Shown here: positions 7,870 through 17,417 of the stretch, piece by piece
Position numbering within the stretch: the stretch's first letter is position 1
How the letters are laid out: each line of letters begins with the position of its first letter
Assembly (NCBI RefSeq): GCF_004344915.1
Contig: NZ_SKFG01000034.1
Location: 1 to 43,121 of the forward strand
From: Paenibacillus albiflavus
GTDB lineage: Bacteria; Bacillota; Bacilli; Paenibacillales; NBRC-103111
Length of the DNA stretch: 43,121 bases
Reading direction: 5' to 3'
The notes under the pieces: model-generated
What the model saw: only the letters and a program-made list of their open reading frames with translations
Database searches by the model: none
What the model was told of the DNA's origin: nothing
Translations under genes and position numbers: made by a program

Positions 7870-9173
7870 GACAATCGAGTGGTATGAGATGGAGCAATTG
7901 GTCGGGAAGTGCAGTTAGTACGCCAGAGCGTATTGTGTATCCTTCCAGCATTGAAGAGATTTCAAGGCTTGTTCACGAGAGCAACGATCAAGGCAAGAAA
8001 GTCCGAATTGTGGGATCTGGCCATTCGTTCACAGCGATTGTGCCAACGGACAGCATCTTGATTTCGCTGGATGAGATGCAAGGCATCAAGCATATGAATC
8101 ATTACCATTCGATCGCGCATGTATGGGCTGGTACGAAGCTTAAGCTGCTAGGTGAATCCCTGCACGCGCTTGGTTATGCGCAAGAGAACTTGGGTGATGT
8201 TAATTTTCAATCGATTGCTGGTGCTGTAAGTACGGGGACACATGGTACAGGTGTCAAATTTGGCAGCGTTGCTACTCAGGTAGTGGGCATCACGGCCGTT
8301 ACGGCTGATGGCTCAATCGTAGAATGCGATGCTAACCACAATTCGGAATTGTTCAAAGCGATGCAAGTATCGCTTGGTTCACTCGGCATCATCGCAGAGG
8401 TCAAGCTGCGCGTTGTTCCTGCATGGAAGATGGATTTTGAGAGCCGTAAGGTTAACTTTCATGATTGCATGCAGCAGCTAGATTCGCTTTGTGCTAGCAA
8501 TCGCCATTTTGAATTTTATATTTTCCCATATAGTGATCATGTTCAGATTAAATTAATGAATCAGACCGATGCTGAGCCTGACAAGAGCAGCTTCTGGAAC
8601 AATTTTAACAAAATCGTAGTTGAGAATGGCGCCTTCAAGGTCATGTCGGAGGTCAGTCGCCTATTACCCAAGTCTTCCAGATCCATAAGCCGCTTATCGG
8701 GCAAGCTTGCCCCTGTCATGAAGCAAGTGGGTCACAGCCATAGCATGTTCGCTACGCCTCGTCTCGTGAAATTCAATGAAATGGAATATAACATCCCCGC
8801 CCAGCACATGCAAGCTGCGCTTGAAGAGGTTCGCGCCTGTATCGATAAGAAGCAATATGCGGTCCATTTTCCACTGGAATGTCGTTATGTCAAAGCCGAT
8901 GATATATGGCTCAGCCCTGCCTATGGACGTGACTCTGCTTACATCGCAGCGCATATGTACAAAGGAATGCCTCATGAACAGTATTTTGCCGATCTAGAGC
9001 AAATTTTTCTCAAATATGACGGACGCCCACACTGGGGCAAGTTACATACATTGAAACAAAAACAGTTAGCTGAACGCTATCCACAATGGGAAGCGTTTCA
9101 TACGTTTAGAAAAGAGCTTGATCCAAAGGGGACTTTGCTCAACAAGTATTTGGAAGGCCTATTTATAGGTTAG
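7866..9173 (+). CDS. D-arabinono-1,4-lactone oxidase family FAD-dependent oxidoreductase
   Basis: 435 residues. I prefer the ATG at 7866 (ATGA overlap with the upstream stop, 11 bases from GAAGGG) to the ATG at 7857. The N-terminal FAD_binding_4 domain shows VRIVGSGHSFTAI; in relatives such as alditol oxidase this His can hold FAD covalently. GAVSTGTHGTG is the pyrophosphate loop. The C-terminal ALO domain ends with the family signature HWGKLHT and a conserved KELDPKGTLLNKYL tail. It probably oxidises a sugar lactone or alditol with O2. Coupling to a PLP enzyme of D-amino-acid type recurs in Bacilli (family knowledge), but the joint reaction is not clear. Confidence 0.85.
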   Translation: MRQSSGMRWSNWSGSAVSTPERIVYPSSIEEISRLVHESNDQGKKVRIVGSGHSFTAIVPTDSILISLDEMQGIKHMNHYHSIAHVWAGTKLKLLGESLHALGYAQENLGDVNFQSIAGAVSTGTHGTGVKFGSVATQVVGITAVTADGSIVECDANHNSELFKAMQVSLGSLGIIAEVKLRVVPAWKMDFESRKVNFHDCMQQLDSLCASNRHFEFYIFPYSDHVQIKLMNQTDAEPDKSSFWNNFNKIVVENGAFKVMSEVSRLLPKSSRSISRLSGKLAPVMKQVGHSHSMFATPRLVKFNEMEYNIPAQHMQAALEEVRACIDKKQYAVHFPLECRYVKADDIWLSPAYGRDSAYIAAHMYKGMPHEQYFADLEQIFLKYDGRPHWGKLHTLKQKQLAERYPQWEAFHTFRKELDPKGTLLNKYLEGLFIG

Positions 9174-9213
9174 ATTTTGAGTTCGTTTGCAGGTCAGTTA
9201 TTACAAGCCAAAA

Positions 9214-9251
9214 GCGGGTAAGCTTCCTCAAGCTTGCCCGCACTTTTTTTT
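9214..9251 (+). terminator. Rho-independent terminator after the lactone oxidase
   Basis: GCGGGTAAGCTT pairs with AAGCTTGCCCGC around a CCTC loop (one G-T pair) and is followed by ACTTTTTTTT. Confidence 0.9.
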
Positions 9252-9326
9252 ATAACAGCACAAATTCCAGGTTAACGGAAGTACTGATCTCCATTGGCCA
9301 ATGTTGTGTTTGTTGTGAATCTTATG

Positions 9327-9356
9327 TTGGACAATCTTGGATATGCAATTTATAAT
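9327..9356 (+). promoter_or_regulatory. Sigma-A promoter for the YhgE/Pip gene
   Basis: TTGGAC, an 18-base spacer, then a perfect TATAAT. The roughly 295-base spacer 9174-9468 holds the upstream terminator, this promoter and a hairpin repeat (9365-9403) in the resulting 5' leader. Confidence 0.65.
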
Positions 9357-9364
9357 ACCGAAGT

Positions 9365-9403
9365 GAAACGGTTGCACCATCATTAAGGCCAGATGCGTTC
9401 TCC
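9365..9403. repeat. Degenerate copy of the GAAACG hairpin repeat
   Basis: It shares GAAACGGTTGCACC, GGCC and TGCGTTCT in order with the copy at 2133-2173 (GAAACGGTTTCACC, GGC, TGCGTTTCT). It lies in the leader of the yhgE-like gene. Confidence 0.45.
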
Positions 9404-9468
9404 CTGCATCGAAATGAAAATTATAGCCATACTAAGCATACTAAATTTTGGATAAAGGCTGTGGACAA

Positions 9469-11625
9469 ATGAGGCAAATCTTTGCAATCTATTCTCGCGA
9501 TATTCATAACGTCATGACAAATTGGGTTGCACTTGTCATCATAGGTGGGCTTATCTTTCTCCCATCGCTCTATGCATGGTTTAACATTAAGGCGTCATGG
9601 GATCCATACGGCAATACAAGTCAGCTATCCATTGCTGTCGCAAACAATGATGAAGGTGCCATGCTCCGCGACAAGGAGCTCCAAATTGGGCAAGAAATTA
9701 TTAAAGCATTGCATGACAATCATTCGATCAATTGGATTTTTACCGACGAGACAGAAGCGACCAGAGGTGTAACTCATGGCGATTATTATGCCAGCATCAT
9801 CATCCCATCTGATATGTCAAGTAAGATTGCTTCCGTCATCACACCTAATCCGCAAAAAGCAGAAATCATTTATCAGGTCAATGAAAAAATCAATGCGATT
9901 TCTCCTAAAGTAACGGCCAAAGGCGCTAGCAGCATCATCGAGCAAGTGAATGAGAACTTTGTCGAGACAGCGAGTGCTACCATCTTCCAAATTATGAATG
10001 AGCTTGGCATAGAGCTTGAAAACGAACTACCGAATATCCAGAATCTTACAAAACTTATATTTAAGCTGGAAACTATGTTCCCTGAAATTAACCAAACCGT
10101 TACAACAGCCGTAGATGATCTTGATCGTGTGAGCGGTATTTTGGACAAGATGCAGCAGAAACTTCCAACCATTGCGCAGGTTGCTACAGATGGGCAGGAT
10201 TTAACAACGAAACTAAGCGAATTCTTCGAGCATGGAGAAGAGACAATCAATACGATCGGACCGGATCTCAAAAATAATCTTATCCTACTGCAGCAAGTTA
10301 CAAGTTCTACAGAGCAATTAACTGGGATGCTTCAAGATGTGAATATCAATAAAGAAGACATATTAACCCCAATTGTACATATCAAAAAACGTCTAACAAC
10401 ATCTGTTGGTGTGTTAGATAGAATGAACGGCGTTATTCAGAAAATAAATAACTTTCATCCTACAAATAAATTGTCAGATGTGATCAACAAGCTCGAGCAA
10501 GTGAAAGCAAAGTTCAATAAACAAATCGAGATATTGAACAGCATCTATGATCATGTGGATAAAGGCGAGAAACCTACGCAAAGCTTAATTGATAGCTTAA
10601 ACCAATTATCTAAAGATGCTTCTGCTATACTCGGTGATCTTATCGATCGCTGGGATCGTGATATTACTTCGTCTATTGTGGACGCACTTCAAACCGCCAA
10701 CCGCATGGCCAAGAATGCAAACGATATTCTCAAGGAAGCAAGCGCAAGCTTGCCAGATGTTAATAAGATCATAAACGATGCTGTTGCAGGCTCTACATTT
10801 GGAGTGAACGAATTAAAGGCACTCCAGGGAAAACTGCCAACGATCGAAAACAAAATCAAGCAATTAGCGAATAAAATCCGTTCTTTAGAGCAGGAAACCA
10901 ATCTACAAGAAGTGATTGATTTGCTTAAATTGAATGCGCAAAAGGAAAGTGACTTTTGGGCTAACCCCGTCCTTCTTAAAGAGATTAAATTGTTTCCGAT
11001 ACCTAATTATGGCTCAGCAATGTCACCGTTCTTCTCTACGTTATCCTTGTGGGTCGGTGCGTTATTGCTCGTATCTTTGCTGACCGTAGAGGTTCACCAG
11101 CCAGCAGGAGCAACTGCCTATCGAAGTTACGAAATCTACTTTGGCCGTTACTTAACTTTTATGACATTTGCTGCGCTTCAATCTGTTTTCGTTACACTCG
11201 GTGACATTTATTTACTCGACTGCTATGTCACAGATAAGCTTTGGTTTGTCTTATTCGGTATTCTGCTAAGCATCGTATTTATGCTTATCGTATACACGCT
11301 TGTATCTGTTTTTGGCAATGTGGGCAAGGCCATCGCGATTGTCCTGCTTGTTCTGCAGCTAGCTGGCTCAGGTGGTACATTCCCGATCCAATTGACGCCA
11401 CCGTTCTTCCAAATGATTAATCCCTACCTTCCATTTACTTATGGAATTAGTATGATGCGCGAAGCAGTCGGCGGAATTCTGTGGGACATCGTCCAGAGAG
11501 ATATGTTTAAGATGCTTTCTTATGCAGCTGTTGCATTGCTGATCGGATTAGCGCTTAAGCGCTGGATTAATCGCGGTAGCGAGGGCTTTGTTCAAAAGGC
11601 AAAAAAGAGCGGATTAATCCATTAA
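9469..11625 (+). CDS. yhgE: YhgE/Pip-family membrane protein (ABC-2 type)
   Basis: 718 residues from an ATG at 9469; an in-frame TTG at 9448 is less likely. One N-terminal membrane segment (WVALVIIGGLIFLPSLYAWF) is followed by the family motif NIKASWDPYGNT. A long extracytoplasmic region (about residues 40-530) is rich in helix and predicted coiled coil. Five to six C-terminal membrane segments follow, the last set containing PFTYGISMMREAVGG, the ABC-2 permease-like signature. Relatives include YhgE and the phage infection protein Pip; some take part in ESX-type or toxin export (family knowledge). No ATPase gene is adjacent. Role here unknown. Confidence 0.85.
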   Translation: MRQIFAIYSRDIHNVMTNWVALVIIGGLIFLPSLYAWFNIKASWDPYGNTSQLSIAVANNDEGAMLRDKELQIGQEIIKALHDNHSINWIFTDETEATRGVTHGDYYASIIIPSDMSSKIASVITPNPQKAEIIYQVNEKINAISPKVTAKGASSIIEQVNENFVETASATIFQIMNELGIELENELPNIQNLTKLIFKLETMFPEINQTVTTAVDDLDRVSGILDKMQQKLPTIAQVATDGQDLTTKLSEFFEHGEETINTIGPDLKNNLILLQQVTSSTEQLTGMLQDVNINKEDILTPIVHIKKRLTTSVGVLDRMNGVIQKINNFHPTNKLSDVINKLEQVKAKFNKQIEILNSIYDHVDKGEKPTQSLIDSLNQLSKDASAILGDLIDRWDRDITSSIVDALQTANRMAKNANDILKEASASLPDVNKIINDAVAGSTFGVNELKALQGKLPTIENKIKQLANKIRSLEQETNLQEVIDLLKLNAQKESDFWANPVLLKEIKLFPIPNYGSAMSPFFSTLSLWVGALLLVSLLTVEVHQPAGATAYRSYEIYFGRYLTFMTFAALQSVFVTLGDIYLLDCYVTDKLWFVLFGILLSIVFMLIVYTLVSVFGNVGKAIAIVLLVLQLAGSGGTFPIQLTPPFFQMINPYLPFTYGISMMREAVGGILWDIVQRDMFKMLSYAAVALLIGLALKRWINRGSEGFVQKAKKSGLIH

Positions 11626-11643
11626 GCCGTACTAACACACAAC

Positions 11644-11674
11644 AAAGGAACCTCCTTTCATGAGAGGTTCCTTT
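11644..11674 (+). terminator. Terminator hairpin after yhgE
   Basis: AAAGGAACCTC pairs perfectly with GAGGTTCCTTT around a 9-base loop, 20 bases after the stop. The T tract is short, so some read-through into the next gene is possible. Confidence 0.65.
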
Positions 11675-11773
11675 CCTTTGCTCCTGATACCGATCGCAAT
11701 AATATTTGGAACTATTCCAAATATACTACGTAGATTTATAGAGCAGAACAAGATTACAATCGGGGGTTTAGGA

Positions 11774-12412
11774 ATGGACGAGAGTAATAGAATTGCAATT
11801 ATCGGCGGTACGGGGAAAGTTGGAAGATATCTCGCATGTGAGGCGTTACATCGCGGCTATCAGGTTCGCATGCTTGTGCGGAATCCACAGAACTTAACTT
11901 ATCGCGATGATCGAATTGAGCTTGTAGAAGGCTCAGTAGAATATATCGATCACTTAAGAGCCCTTCTTAAGGGTTGCCATACTGTCATTAACGCTTTCGG
12001 TCAACCACCCAAAGCTATACCGATGTACAGCAATGTAACAAGTAATCTCCTCAATCTTATGAATGAACTTACGATCAATCGTTACATTGGAGTAACGGGA
12101 GGTTCACTTACTTTACAAGGAGATCACAAAGGGCTGCTGAATAAGCTTGGAGCCTATATGTTTGAAACCTTCTTGTCCGAGATGATTACGGACAAGAAAA
12201 GAGAAGCCGCTATATTGCAACAGCATAGATCCCTTGATTGGACACTCATTCGACTGCCATTTGTCACAGAGGGTTCAGCAATAGGGGATGTTCAGGTTAA
12301 GCTTACCGATATGCCTGGTTTTAAAATTTCGAATCAAGATATCGCAAGTTTCATGATTGGTCAAATAAATGACAAATCGTACATACGTCGAGCTCCATTC
12401 ATCGCAACTTAA
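11774..12412 (+). CDS. NAD(P)-binding Rossmann protein (NmrA/SDR-a type)
   Basis: 212 residues from the ATG at 11774 (CGGGGG upstream). In-frame codons before it lie over the preceding terminator and are rejected. RIAIIGGTGKVGRYLACEAL is a GxxGxxG dinucleotide-binding start, followed by VRMLVRNP with the NADP-selecting Arg, VEGSVEY, TVINAFG and the moderately conserved LDWTLIRLPF near residue 165. It resembles NAD(P)H-binding isomerase/flavin-reductase-like proteins (atypical SDR). A classic YxxxK catalytic pair is not evident. The substrate is unknown. It lies convergent with the response regulator. Confidence 0.75.
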   Translation: MDESNRIAIIGGTGKVGRYLACEALHRGYQVRMLVRNPQNLTYRDDRIELVEGSVEYIDHLRALLKGCHTVINAFGQPPKAIPMYSNVTSNLLNLMNELTINRYIGVTGGSLTLQGDHKGLLNKLGAYMFETFLSEMITDKKREAAILQQHRSLDWTLIRLPFVTEGSAIGDVQVKLTDMPGFKISNQDIASFMIGQINDKSYIRRAPFIAT

Positions 12413-12420
12413 ACTTTTTT

Positions 12421-12452
12421 GAGGGGACTTCTACTCAGAGTTAGTTCCCCTA
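12421..12452. terminator. Possible hairpin between convergent genes
   Basis: GGGGACT and AGTTCCCC pair with one bulge around a 13-base loop in the spacer between two convergent stops. There is no T tract on the correct side in either direction, so it is only a candidate. Confidence 0.3.
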
Positions 12453-12453
12453 T

Positions 12454-13638
12454 CTATACTGTCTCTTCTTGATTCCGAGTTCGGAATTGAGAAGGCGTAA
12501 GCTGATATTTTTTGCGAAATACTTGTGTAAAATGCCTGATATCTTGATATCCCACATATTCCGCTATTTCCGTAATGGAAATTTTGGACTGAGAATTTGC
12601 TAGCAGCTGTTTAGCTTGTTCCAGACGAAGCTGAATCACATAATCTTTGTATCCCGTACCAGTCTTGAGCTTAAACAACTGACTAAAGTAAATGGGACTT
12701 AAATATACGATAGAAGCCACCTTCTCCAAGGATAAATTCTCACGAAAATTATTCTTGATGTATTGAACGGCAATATCGATCTGATCCTCGTTTTTATTCA
12801 GTATGAAAGCAACATGTGACTCGCCCTTTTGAAGCTTGCTGATCTCAAACGGGATTGACTTGAATTGATTCAGCATATCACTAACTTGAACTTGATAGGC
12901 TACTTTGAGATATCGATCCAAATGCTGCCTGACCTTAAGCTCAATACCACGCATTGACTGACCATCTTGTATGCTAACCACACCAAGCAGACTAAATGGA
13001 TCAAAGCTAACCACGAACCCTTTTGCCTGTTCCTCAATGATTTCAGTCAGTACATTCTCAATAATAAAATGATTGATCGTAACATCCTTCTCCTTATCCT
13101 TCAGCCTAATAAGCATAAGGAGAAAATGTGGGAACGATTCCTCTAGCTTTGAAATATCAAATCGGCCGATATCAAGCCCATGTGCCAAGCGCTGAAAAAC
13201 GGCCTCTCTAAGGTACTTCAGATTGAAATCGAGCATGCTGGTGTCGCTTGCTCGCGGTTCCTCATTAGACAGCTCATATTCAATGGCTGCGATGATTTCA
13301 TTCAGCTTACTTTTGCCAATTGGCTTCAATATATAATCTATGGCTCCAAGACGAAGCGCTTGCTGAGCAAAGGTAAAATCCGAATGCGCTGAAATGACAA
13401 TCCATTTGGTATTCAGATTTGATTTGCGCATCTTTTCCATCAGCTCAAGTCCGGTCATGCCAGGCATGAGTATATCGAGGAACACCACATGAATATGACA
13501 GCTGCGAAGAATGGTTATGGCTTCTTGAACGGAGCCTGCCGTATATGTATTCATATGAGGGAACGATTGTCTGATCGTACGCTTCATGCCTTCTCTAATG
13601 ACCTTCTCATCATCTACCACTAGAATGTTCATAAGCAT
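12454..13638 (-). CDS. Response regulator, AraC-type (YesN-like)
   Basis: 394 residues. The receiver domain (1-125) has the acidic pair DD9-10, the phospho-acceptor Asp55 in VVFLDILMPGMTG, and Lys105 in YILKPIGK. A middle region of unknown fold follows. The last roughly 100 residues hold two AraC helix-turn-helix units (LSLEKVASIVYLSPIYFSQL and ITEIAEYVGYQDIRHFTQVF) ending in PSQFR. It starts directly after the kinase stop (TGAATG) behind AGGAGTGAG, so the two are translationally coupled. It probably activates the adjacent sugar ABC transporter on the same strand when the kinase senses ligand. Confidence 0.92.
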   Translation of the reverse strand: MLMNILVVDDEKVIREGMKRTIRQSFPHMNTYTAGSVQEAITILRSCHIHVVFLDILMPGMTGLELMEKMRKSNLNTKWIVISAHSDFTFAQQALRLGAIDYILKPIGKSKLNEIIAAIEYELSNEEPRASDTSMLDFNLKYLREAVFQRLAHGLDIGRFDISKLEESFPHFLLMLIRLKDKEKDVTINHFIIENVLTEIIEEQAKGFVVSFDPFSLLGVVSIQDGQSMRGIELKVRQHLDRYLKVAYQVQVSDMLNQFKSIPFEISKLQKGESHVAFILNKNEDQIDIAVQYIKNNFRENLSLEKVASIVYLSPIYFSQLFKLKTGTGYKDYVIQLRLEQAKQLLANSQSKISITEIAEYVGYQDIRHFTQVFRKKYQLTPSQFRTRNQEETV

Positions 13639-15426
13639 TCAGCTCACTCCTTTAAGCTTGAACTGCTGTACCATCTGATTCGTAATTGGCAAACGAATGG
13701 AAACCACTGTACCCTTGTTTTCTTCACTCCTAATTTGAAGCCCATAATCAGGTCCGAATTTAATCACGATTCTTCGATGCACATTCAAAATCCCGATTCC
13801 AATCTCCTCTGATTGTTCCTGGCTGAACGATTCATTCGCTATATATTCTTCTGTGCTTTTCAATACAATATCTTGAAGCTTGCCTAACTTCTCGCACGGA
13901 ATGCCAACGCCGTTATCACGGATATGAATCGTAAGTGCATGCTCATCCATCTCCGTATGAATCCACAGCCTGCCTTGCACTTCTTGCAACATTAATCCGT
14001 GCACAATTGCATTCTCGATGATTGGCTGTAAGGTCATTTTGGGCAACTCAGTCTGCAAGCAAGCATCGGGAACATCGATTTCCACATGTAAGCCCTCATC
14101 CGCTCTGGCTTGTAGAATCGCCAAATAATGCCGAATTTGTTCCATTTCTTCTCTGAGCGTAATTTCTGCATACTCCCAATCGCTGCTATATCGAAACATA
14201 CGGGACAGGGACAGAATGATATTACCTAGCTTCTCATTCTCCTTCTCGTCTAGCATCCAGTAAATCATATCTAAGGTGTTATACAGAAAATGTGGATTCA
14301 CCTGCGATTGCAGCGCGTGCAATTGCGCATTCTTCTCACTCGTGGACACAAAACGAACCCGTTCGATCAATTGGTTAATCCGGCTTACCATTCGATTAAA
14401 CGCGGATACAAGGAAATTAACCTCATCAAACGATTTAACCTCCAGCAGTACATCAAACTGACCGCGTTCTACTTGCTTCATGCCGCGAACCATCTTCTTA
14501 ATGGGAGCTGCGATCATGCGCGAGAAGAACACACTAAGTCCAATCGATAGCAGCACCAATAAACCTGAGACGATAAACAAAAAGCGTTCATTCTTATCTA
14601 ATTCTACGTTTAAATCTGAATTAGGTGTGACACTGACAATCCGCCAATCCAGGATCGGCTGCTTCTCGACCACGGTCAGAAACCCTGCATCGTTATTCAT
14701 ATAAGTGAGCTCATCTTCTGACATAGGAGGCAGATCAACTGCCTTCAGCTCCTTATTAGCTGGAAATCCCGAGTAAGCCAATATTCGATTATCTCTGGTT
14801 AGGATATAAGATTCGCCATGCGAGCCTAAATTCAAATTGCTTAATACATTCAGCACAACGGCAGGCTCGGTTTCAATCACCACGATCCCGATTGGCTTAT
14901 TCGAATAAATATCATACAGAACGCGTCCAAAAGTAAAGACAGGACTCTGATGCATCAAGTCAATGATCGATTCTTGCTGCATCCCTAACCATACCATTTC
15001 GCCTTTGGACTTCTTAATTTCTTTATACCAATCTTTATTTGAATATTCTGAATCTATTGCATGCGTAAAGCTGCCATAGCTATAAATTTTTCCTTCATTC
15101 GTAAGCATATAGATGCCTACTAAATCATCTCGGCTATAATAAATGGAGCCTAGCACATTTTCGATGGATCGCTGAGAAATCGCCTGTACAGACGTATTGG
15201 ATTCCACTTGAGTCAGCATTCGCTGAATATCCAAATTGCCGATAATCGACTTGGAGACGCTATCGTACCCTTTCATGACGAGCGTCAAATGATCGGCAGC
15301 CTGCGACACATTCTTCTGCGAAATTTCCCCGACGCGCAGGTTGATCTGATCGGTTGTTTTATTGTAATACACAATCGATACCACCGTTAATAGGCCAAGA
15401 TTACAGAGAAGAAACCAAATAAACAC
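13639..15426 (-). CDS. Sensor histidine kinase (YesM-like)
   Basis: 595 residues as written from a GTG. There is a membrane segment at 1-20, an extracellular Cache-like sensor (25-280), a second membrane segment (282-305), HAMP (305-355), His_kinase with the phospho-acceptor His379 in SQVNPHFLYNTLDM, and HATPase_c with the N-box IIENAIVHGL and G-boxes DNGVGIP and GIGILNV. The start is uncertain: the GTG at 15426 has no ribosome site and leaves almost no cytoplasmic tail. The frame stays open upstream through VKRLRLNTISAS to a strong GAGGGGGG, whose ideal spacing falls on a GTT at 15462. It lies between the ABC operon (same strand) and its response regulator. Confidence 0.88.
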   Translation of the reverse strand: MFIWFLLCNLGLLTVVSIVYYNKTTDQINLRVGEISQKNVSQAADHLTLVMKGYDSVSKSIIGNLDIQRMLTQVESNTSVQAISQRSIENVLGSIYYSRDDLVGIYMLTNEGKIYSYGSFTHAIDSEYSNKDWYKEIKKSKGEMVWLGMQQESIIDLMHQSPVFTFGRVLYDIYSNKPIGIVVIETEPAVVLNVLSNLNLGSHGESYILTRDNRILAYSGFPANKELKAVDLPPMSEDELTYMNNDAGFLTVVEKQPILDWRIVSVTPNSDLNVELDKNERFLFIVSGLLVLLSIGLSVFFSRMIAAPIKKMVRGMKQVERGQFDVLLEVKSFDEVNFLVSAFNRMVSRINQLIERVRFVSTSEKNAQLHALQSQVNPHFLYNTLDMIYWMLDEKENEKLGNIILSLSRMFRYSSDWEYAEITLREEMEQIRHYLAILQARADEGLHVEIDVPDACLQTELPKMTLQPIIENAIVHGLMLQEVQGRLWIHTEMDEHALTIHIRDNGVGIPCEKLGKLQDIVLKSTEEYIANESFSQEQSEEIGIGILNVHRRIVIKFGPDYGLQIRSEENKGTVVSIRLPITNQMVQQFKLKGVS

Positions 15427-15515
15427 AGAGGCGCTAATTGTATTTAGCCGTAATCGTTTAACGTTAGACGCCCCCCTCTAATCGTTGCAAGATATCTTGA
15501 TTCTATCATGCAGAA

Positions 15516-16409
15516 TTAGCCTTTGACAGCCCCTGCTACGATCCCTGCCGTAATTTTCTGCGAGAGGGTAAAGTAGATCATCAGAACGGGCAGAGCTCCT
15601 AACACCAAATACGCTCCGATCGCGCCATAATTGGTCGAATACTGACTAAAGAAGCTATAAACGCCAAATGGCAAGGTTTTGAATCGTTCAGCGGTTACGA
15701 AAGTTGCCGCCATAATATATTCATTCCACGTCGAAATAAAAGTTAATATACACACCGTTACAATGGGCGGAATCGTAATCGGCATTACGACATTAGAAAA
15801 TACTCGATAAACCGAAGCTCCATCCATAATGGCAGATTCCTCAATCTCATGCGGTATGCTCTTCATAAAGCTTGATAGAATGAAAATTGCCAGTGGAATA
15901 GCAAAAGCGACGTATGGAATAATCAAGGACAGATACGTATTCAATATAGTCATATTTTTAAAAATAATCATAAGTGGCAATAGAGTCGATTGAATCGGAA
16001 TCATAATTCCAATCATAAAAACAAGCATAACCACATTCCCATAACGCCAGCGAAATCTCGATATAGCGAATGAAACCATCGCGCTAAGGAGAATGGTTAA
16101 TGCCATCGAAGCTGCTGTAACAACGATGCTATTAAATAGATATTGAAGATAATGACCCGAAACATAGGCATTCTTATAATTTATCCATTGCGGCACAGCT
16201 GGTAATGCAAAAAAGTTTCCATCAAGGATTTCTTGCGTTGTTTTGAACGAATAAAGGAATAGCCAAAGTAAGGGATAAACCTGGGTAATAAATAGAATTA
16301 GAAACAAGAATCCAACAACAATTTTCTTAACACGTTTCATCGCTCGGCTAGGATAGGAAACTGCTGGCTGCTGAGCATGAACAGATGGTGTAATCGAATT
16401 CGATTGCAT
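15516..16409 (-). CDS. Carbohydrate ABC transporter permease, MalG-like
   Basis: 297 residues, CAGGAGGGA upstream. A short polar N-terminus is followed by six predicted membrane segments. The cytoplasmic EAA loop that docks the ATPase is EIEESAIMDGASVYRVFSNV, and the family ending is IVAGAVKG. It is the second permease of the importer and lies 18 bases after the MalF-type gene. No ATP-binding subunit is encoded in the cluster, so a shared MsmX-like ATPase elsewhere is expected (family knowledge). Confidence 0.92.
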   Translation of the reverse strand: MQSNSITPSVHAQQPAVSYPSRAMKRVKKIVVGFLFLILFITQVYPLLWLFLYSFKTTQEILDGNFFALPAVPQWINYKNAYVSGHYLQYLFNSIVVTAASMALTILLSAMVSFAISRFRWRYGNVVMLVFMIGIMIPIQSTLLPLMIIFKNMTILNTYLSLIIPYVAFAIPLAIFILSSFMKSIPHEIEESAIMDGASVYRVFSNVVMPITIPPIVTVCILTFISTWNEYIMAATFVTAERFKTLPFGVYSFFSQYSTNYGAIGAYLVLGALPVLMIYFTLSQKITAGIVAGAVKG

Positions 16410-16427
16410 CTTAACATTCCCTCCTGC

Positions 16428-17321
16428 TTAAGATAATTGATTCTCTGAACGTCTGAACAGCGCATTAAGCAATACTGTAGCAACCAAACACTCAACAACC
16501 AGAAAAGAGGAAATTGCACTGCCGTACCCATATTTTTGAGACAGGAAAGACATGTTATACATATGAGTCGAGATCACATCTGTCGCATGAGCAGGACCGC
16601 CAGCTGTCATAACCATAATCATATCGAATGCCTTAAGCGAACCAATAACCGCCAGTACAATGGAGATTTTAATAATCGGCATAACGAGTGGAATCGTAAT
16701 GTAGCGATCAGCCGTAAAGCCTTCTGCGCCGTCAATCCGGGCTGCTTCATAGATTTCTTTGGGTACGCCTTGGATTCCGGTGAACTGAATCAGGATGTGA
16801 TAGCCAAGATATTGCCACAGAGCGACAAAATAAATGGCATACATGGCGAATTTGGGGTCAGAGAGCCAGGCATGCGTCCAGCTTTCAAGCCCAAGACCAA
16901 TTAAGACTTTATTAAGCATTCCTCCTAGAGAAGCAGGGTTATAGATCGTGCTCCACAATTGTCCAACTACGACTACCGATAGAATCACAGGGAGAAAATA
17001 GCTCGATATCAAAAAATTTGGCCGCCTTAAGTAACGGGTCATCAGAATGGCTATCCATAGCACGATTGGTATTTCTCCAACAGAAAATAAAGCAAAGATT
17101 AACGTTCGATATACAGAAGGCCAGAAGATCGAATCGTTCGTGAACATCTCGACGTAATTCTGAAATCCGATGAACTTGGGTGTACCAATCCCTGTCCATT
17201 CAGCTAAGGAATAATAGAAAGACACTAGAATCGGTACGAATACAAATACGACATACATGAGCAAACAGGGAAGGACAAACACGGCAATTGCTCGTTTGGA
17301 TACCCTTAATACACCATTCAT
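16428..17321 (-). CDS. Carbohydrate ABC transporter permease, MalF-like
   Basis: 297 residues from the third in-frame ATG (17321), which lies 9 bases after AAGGAG; the ATG at 17342 has no site. Six membrane segments are predicted (first VFVLPCLLMYVVFVFVPIL). The EAA loop reads EIYEAARIDGAEGFTADRYI, then ITIPLVMPII. It forms the membrane channel with the following MalG-like gene. The sugar cannot be told from sequence. Confidence 0.92.
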   Translation of the reverse strand: MNGVLRVSKRAIAVFVLPCLLMYVVFVFVPILVSFYYSLAEWTGIGTPKFIGFQNYVEMFTNDSIFWPSVYRTLIFALFSVGEIPIVLWIAILMTRYLRRPNFLISSYFLPVILSVVVVGQLWSTIYNPASLGGMLNKVLIGLGLESWTHAWLSDPKFAMYAIYFVALWQYLGYHILIQFTGIQGVPKEIYEAARIDGAEGFTADRYITIPLVMPIIKISIVLAVIGSLKAFDMIMVMTAGGPAHATDVISTHMYNMSFLSQKYGYGSAISSFLVVECLVATVLLNALFRRSENQLS

Positions 17322-17417
17322 CTGATCCATCTCCTTCCTCATTATTTATGCTTTCTTATAGCCTGAAAGGGAAGGGATCCAGCATCGGGTTCCCTTCATC
17401 CAGCTACAAGGCTTATT

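Noticed and set aside
16536-16904. 122-codon plus-strand frame in the permease genes
   Set aside because: It is antisense to a clear MalF-type permease and rich in His, Asn and Arg without motifs.
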